Part shown: piece after piece, positions 60,882 to 64,000 of the stretch | How the letters are laid out: each line of letters begins with the position of its first letter | How positions within the stretch are numbered: the first letter of the stretch is position 1 | DNA from: Nemertoderma westbladi | Lineage: Eukaryota > Xenacoelomorpha > Nemertodermatida > Nemertodermatidae | Length of the DNA stretch: 64,000 bases | Direction: 5' to 3' | Assembly: GCA_032718475.1 (NCBI GenBank) | Contig: JAUCBJ010006844.1 | Span: forward strand, 1 to 64,000 | Made by a program: the position numbers and the translations under genes | Notes under the pieces: generated by a model | What the model was told of the DNA's origin: nothing | The model's database searches: none | The model's input: only the letters and a program-made list of their open reading frames with translations

Positions 60882-63722
60882 ATGGCACTTCTTAGAACAC
60901 AAACAGCCTGCCCAGTAATTGGAGCACCTGCTGATCTCCCAACAACATGTTTGCCAACCCATGGCGACGTTTTGAGGTACTATCAGTACATAAGGAAATT
61001 GGATACAACGACTGGAGTTACAAAAACAATGCCATCATTGGATATATATAAAATGGTCGCTGGTCAATTAGAGAAACTGTGGACTAGAGCATCATTACCT
61101 TACAACTCCCATAAGAGGATTGTGGACAAGCTTCTTGCTTACCATGCAAATTACATAAAGATTCTCAAGCATGTTGATAGAAAGCAACAGCTTGCTAAGT
61201 TTAGACAACATGCAGATTCAACACTCTTTGATATAACAACGTGTAAATGTAAAGACTTTTTGACATGCTCTTGCGCCAGAGAACTTAGAGTGCCAGAAGA
61301 AGAACAGTCGTTTTTGTTAGACCAACGTGGCGACCGTCAAATGATGATAGCAGGTGTTGATGTACCACTAACTAATCAAATTGAACAGAAGCGCAAGCGA
61401 AAACTCTCTAGACAACTTCAATTTGTCCCACATCAGGTCTCTCCAATTGTGAATTCAGTAACTGATGTTGATTATACTTCTTCAGATGATGATGCTGAAT
61501 CAAAGGCTCCCATGGTTGAGTATGATCCAATACCATCAACTTCATGGTCGGATGTTAGTTGTAGGCCTGATTCTGAAAGTGCTGTCCAACAATCTGTTCA
61601 CCAAATGAGACGTGAATTACCAACATTATCCCGTGAATGCGATAGACATGGGGTATCTGATAGAGCTGCTGCATCTATTGCTACAGCAGTGTTGCAGGAT
61701 TTTGGAATTGTACACACTGAGGATACTACTAGTGTCATTGACCGAATGAAAATTCGGCGTGAGAGAGAGAAACAGCGAAATATAGAAATTAACACACCTG
61801 ACACTGATCTCTATGGATTATATTTTGATGGTCGCAAAGATTTAACCATAATGCAGGAGATGATTGGTAACAAATATTACTATCGGACTGCAAAAGAAGA
61901 ACATATATCATTATTATCAGAGCCTGGCTCTACTTATATTGGCCATATCACTCCAGATGGTGGGGATGCAGTTAGTATCTCTGTAGCAATAAGTAAATAT
62001 CTTCTGGAGAGAGATATTGCAACTGAAAAGTTGGTGGCTGTGGGGTCAGATGGGACTGCAGTTAATACTGGTCATCTTGGAGGCATTATTAGGTTATTGG
62101 AAGTTACTTATGGTCGTCCATTGCAGTGGTTTATATGCCAACTACATTTAAATGAACTTCCACTACGACATATTCTGGTTCACCTGGATGGAGTCACTTC
62201 AGGGCCAAAATCATTTACTGGTGTAATTGGCAAGTCATTGGCATTTGTTAGTCTACCTGACCTGGTCTCCTTTAAACCCATTCCAGCACCAAACCTACCA
62301 GTTGTTCCTGCTAAAGTCAGACATGACCTCAGTGATGATCAGCGATATTTGTATGATATGTGTATTGCCATACAGTCTGGTGTTTGCTCTTCAGATCTTG
62401 CAAAGAAGCTTCCAGTAGATGATTGGTAACAAATATTACTATCGGACTTCCAGGAGATGATTGGTAACAAATATTACTATCGGACTGCAAAAGAAGAACA
62501 TATATCATTATTATCAGAGCCTGGCTCTGCTTATATTGGCCATATCACTCCAGATGGTGGGGATGCAGTTAGTATCTCTGTAGCAATAAGTAAATATCTT
62601 CTGGAGAGAGATATTGCAACTGAAAAGTTGGTGGCTGTGGGGTCAGATGGGACTGCAGTTAATACTGGTCATCTTGGAGGCATTATTAGGTTATTGGAAG
62701 TTACTTATGGTCGTCCATTGCAGTGGTTTATATGCCAACTACATTTAAATGAACTTCCACTACGACATATTCTGGTTCACCTGGATGGAGTCACTTCAGG
62801 GCCAAAATCATTTACTGGTGTAATTGGCAAGTCATTGGCATTTGTTAGTCTACCTGACCTGGTCTCCTTTAAACCCATTCCAGCACCAAACCTACCAGTT
62901 GTTCCTGCTAAAGTCAGACATGACCTCAGTGATGATCAGCGATATTTGTATGATATGTGTATTGCCATACAGTCTGGTGTTTGCTCTTCAGATCTTGCAA
63001 AGAAGCTTCCAGGACCACTGTCACATTCCAGGTGGTTAACTCTTGGATGTCGTATACTTCGGCTTTATGTATCTTGTAAAGATCCTCACCCGAATCTGGT
63101 TACTCTTACTTCTTACATCCTAAATGCTTATGCACCAATATGGTTCAATATAAAGTGTCAGTGGGAATGCATCTTTGGACCTAAACATCTGCTTTGCCTT
63201 ATACAGTACACCAGATACCTGTCAACTGATTTGCGGGACATTGTAGACACTACTATACAACGGAATGCCTTCTTTGCACATGAAGAAAACGTTCTTCTGT
63301 CTATGTTGTTTGACGAGGATAAGGGAATACAACAACTGGCCTTAAGGAGAATATTAAAGTACAGGTCTTTAGAAGTATCTTCAGCAGAATGTGTCAGGTC
63401 ATTCAGAGTCCCAGTAATAAACTTTAGTTCCGTAGATTACTACGATTTAATTGACTGGACCACAGCCAAGTATGAACCCCCACTTACAAAGCACATACCA
63501 ACTGATTTAATTCGCAATAGTTTAGAAGGAACTGCTGATATAGACTTTCCATTTCCACGGTTTGCTTGCCACACACAAGCTGTAGAGAGGATTGTTAAAC
63601 TTGTCACTGAGGTTTCAGTGGCCGTGTGTGGATTTACAAGACGAGATGGAGCAATTCGCAACAAGCTGAGATCTTACTCTAAGATGAAGAGCTTCGAAAG
63701 CAAGAAAGACTACACGGTCTAA
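60882..63722 (+). pseudogene. Transposase-derived gene broken by an internal tandem duplication
   Basis: ATG at 60882 opens a frame to 62429; a second frame 62457-63722 repeats residues from IGNKYYYRTAKEEH to DLAKKLP and then continues to the natural end (SKKDYTV). Features: Cys-rich patch CKCKDFLTCSC (~125), acidic middle, then a core with DLYGLYFDGRKDLT, VAVGSDGTAVNTG and WFICQLHLNELPLRH. This looks like the RNase H-fold core of a large uncharacterised arthropod/cnidarian protein family thought to derive from a DNA transposase. I cannot name the family. Without the duplicated segment the gene would be about 750 codons with no other lesion seen. Confidence 0.55.
61860..63009 (+). repeat. 597-bp direct tandem duplication inside the gene
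   Basis: 61860-62412 and 62457-63009 are almost identical (one seen difference, ACT versus GCT), offset by 597 bp. Between them is a 35-bp partial third copy (62420-62456). The duplication introduces the stop at 62427-62429. Confidence 0.85.
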
Positions 63723-64000
63723 TCTAATATACTTTAACTGTGCTCTCTGACAGATACCACACAAACCTACTGTATATACTAGAATATTTACTTTGGGTTT
63801 TAAACAAACATTGATATTATAATACTTTAGTTAACTCTTAAATATGTTTCCCTATTTAGTTTATATAAAGGGATTGAAACATGAAATATTCAACAAACAA
63901 TTAACATATTAACAAATTTTTTATACCTTGGAATTTCAACAGCAAATCATGCTTATCATTCATTCTACCCCATGTAAATCGACCATTATGATTTAAAAGA
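63723..64000. other. AT-rich 3' flank, no gene seen
   Basis: Nothing recognised. Confidence 0.5.

Overview
This is metazoan DNA, most likely from an invertebrate. It is AT-rich, has few host genes, and carries BEL/Pao LTR retrotransposons, APE-type LINEs, a 2A-bearing LINE, tandem repeats and foldback-type elements. Nothing in the sequence fixes the phylum. No rRNA, tRNA or CRISPR array was found. The only clear host-type gene is an intronless SLC18B1-like MFS transporter (35789-37102, minus). A RING-finger ORF and an unrecognised partner ORF lie at 150-1217 (minus).

Layout: 1999-5499 is a decayed, 5'-truncated BEL/Pao element (#1, plus strand) that runs straight into a truncated LTR. Element #2 (5500-18216, plus) has a broken gag, nearly complete pol, an extra 866-codon ORF after integrase, and a 3' LTR of about 1.5 kb with an internal minisatellite. 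18217-22017 is a decayed LINE on the minus strand with a 2A motif, a PHD finger, an endonuclease and an RT. 22365-30540 holds tandem repeats, a foldback-like structure, RTE-like LINE debris, a TA-flanked MITE and a cluster of GGCC(C) motifs. 30781-31783 is a fragment of the same extra ORF seen in #2, abutting degenerate BEL gag (#4, minus, 31895-33672).

37601-56626 is a complete 19,026-bp BEL/Pao element (#3, minus). It has 2179-bp LTRs that differ at only two positions I could see, TG..CA ends and a 5-bp duplication AAAGG, and it is inserted into a LINE reverse transcriptase. Its order is 5' LTR, gag-pol (2329 codons), TGA stop, integrase frame (479 codons), ORF A, ORF B, 3' LTR. 60882-63722 is a transposase-derived gene broken by a 597-bp internal tandem duplication.

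The main discovery candidate is the extra gene carried by the BEL/Pao elements in the position where env would be expected. In #2, in #3 (split over two frames) and in a fragment at 30.8-31.8 kb it shows a DnaQ/RNase D/WRN-like exonuclease layout: DxE, then (K)(V/I)GSxxxxD, then YxxxE. In #2 and #3 three zinc knuckles follow. The last catalytic Asp of DEDDy enzymes is replaced by Glu in all three copies. A second unusual feature is that each BEL lineage here carries its own family of short hairpin repeats. Many sit in frame inside interdomain linkers of the polyproteins, and one copy in #3 shows a compensatory base-pair change.
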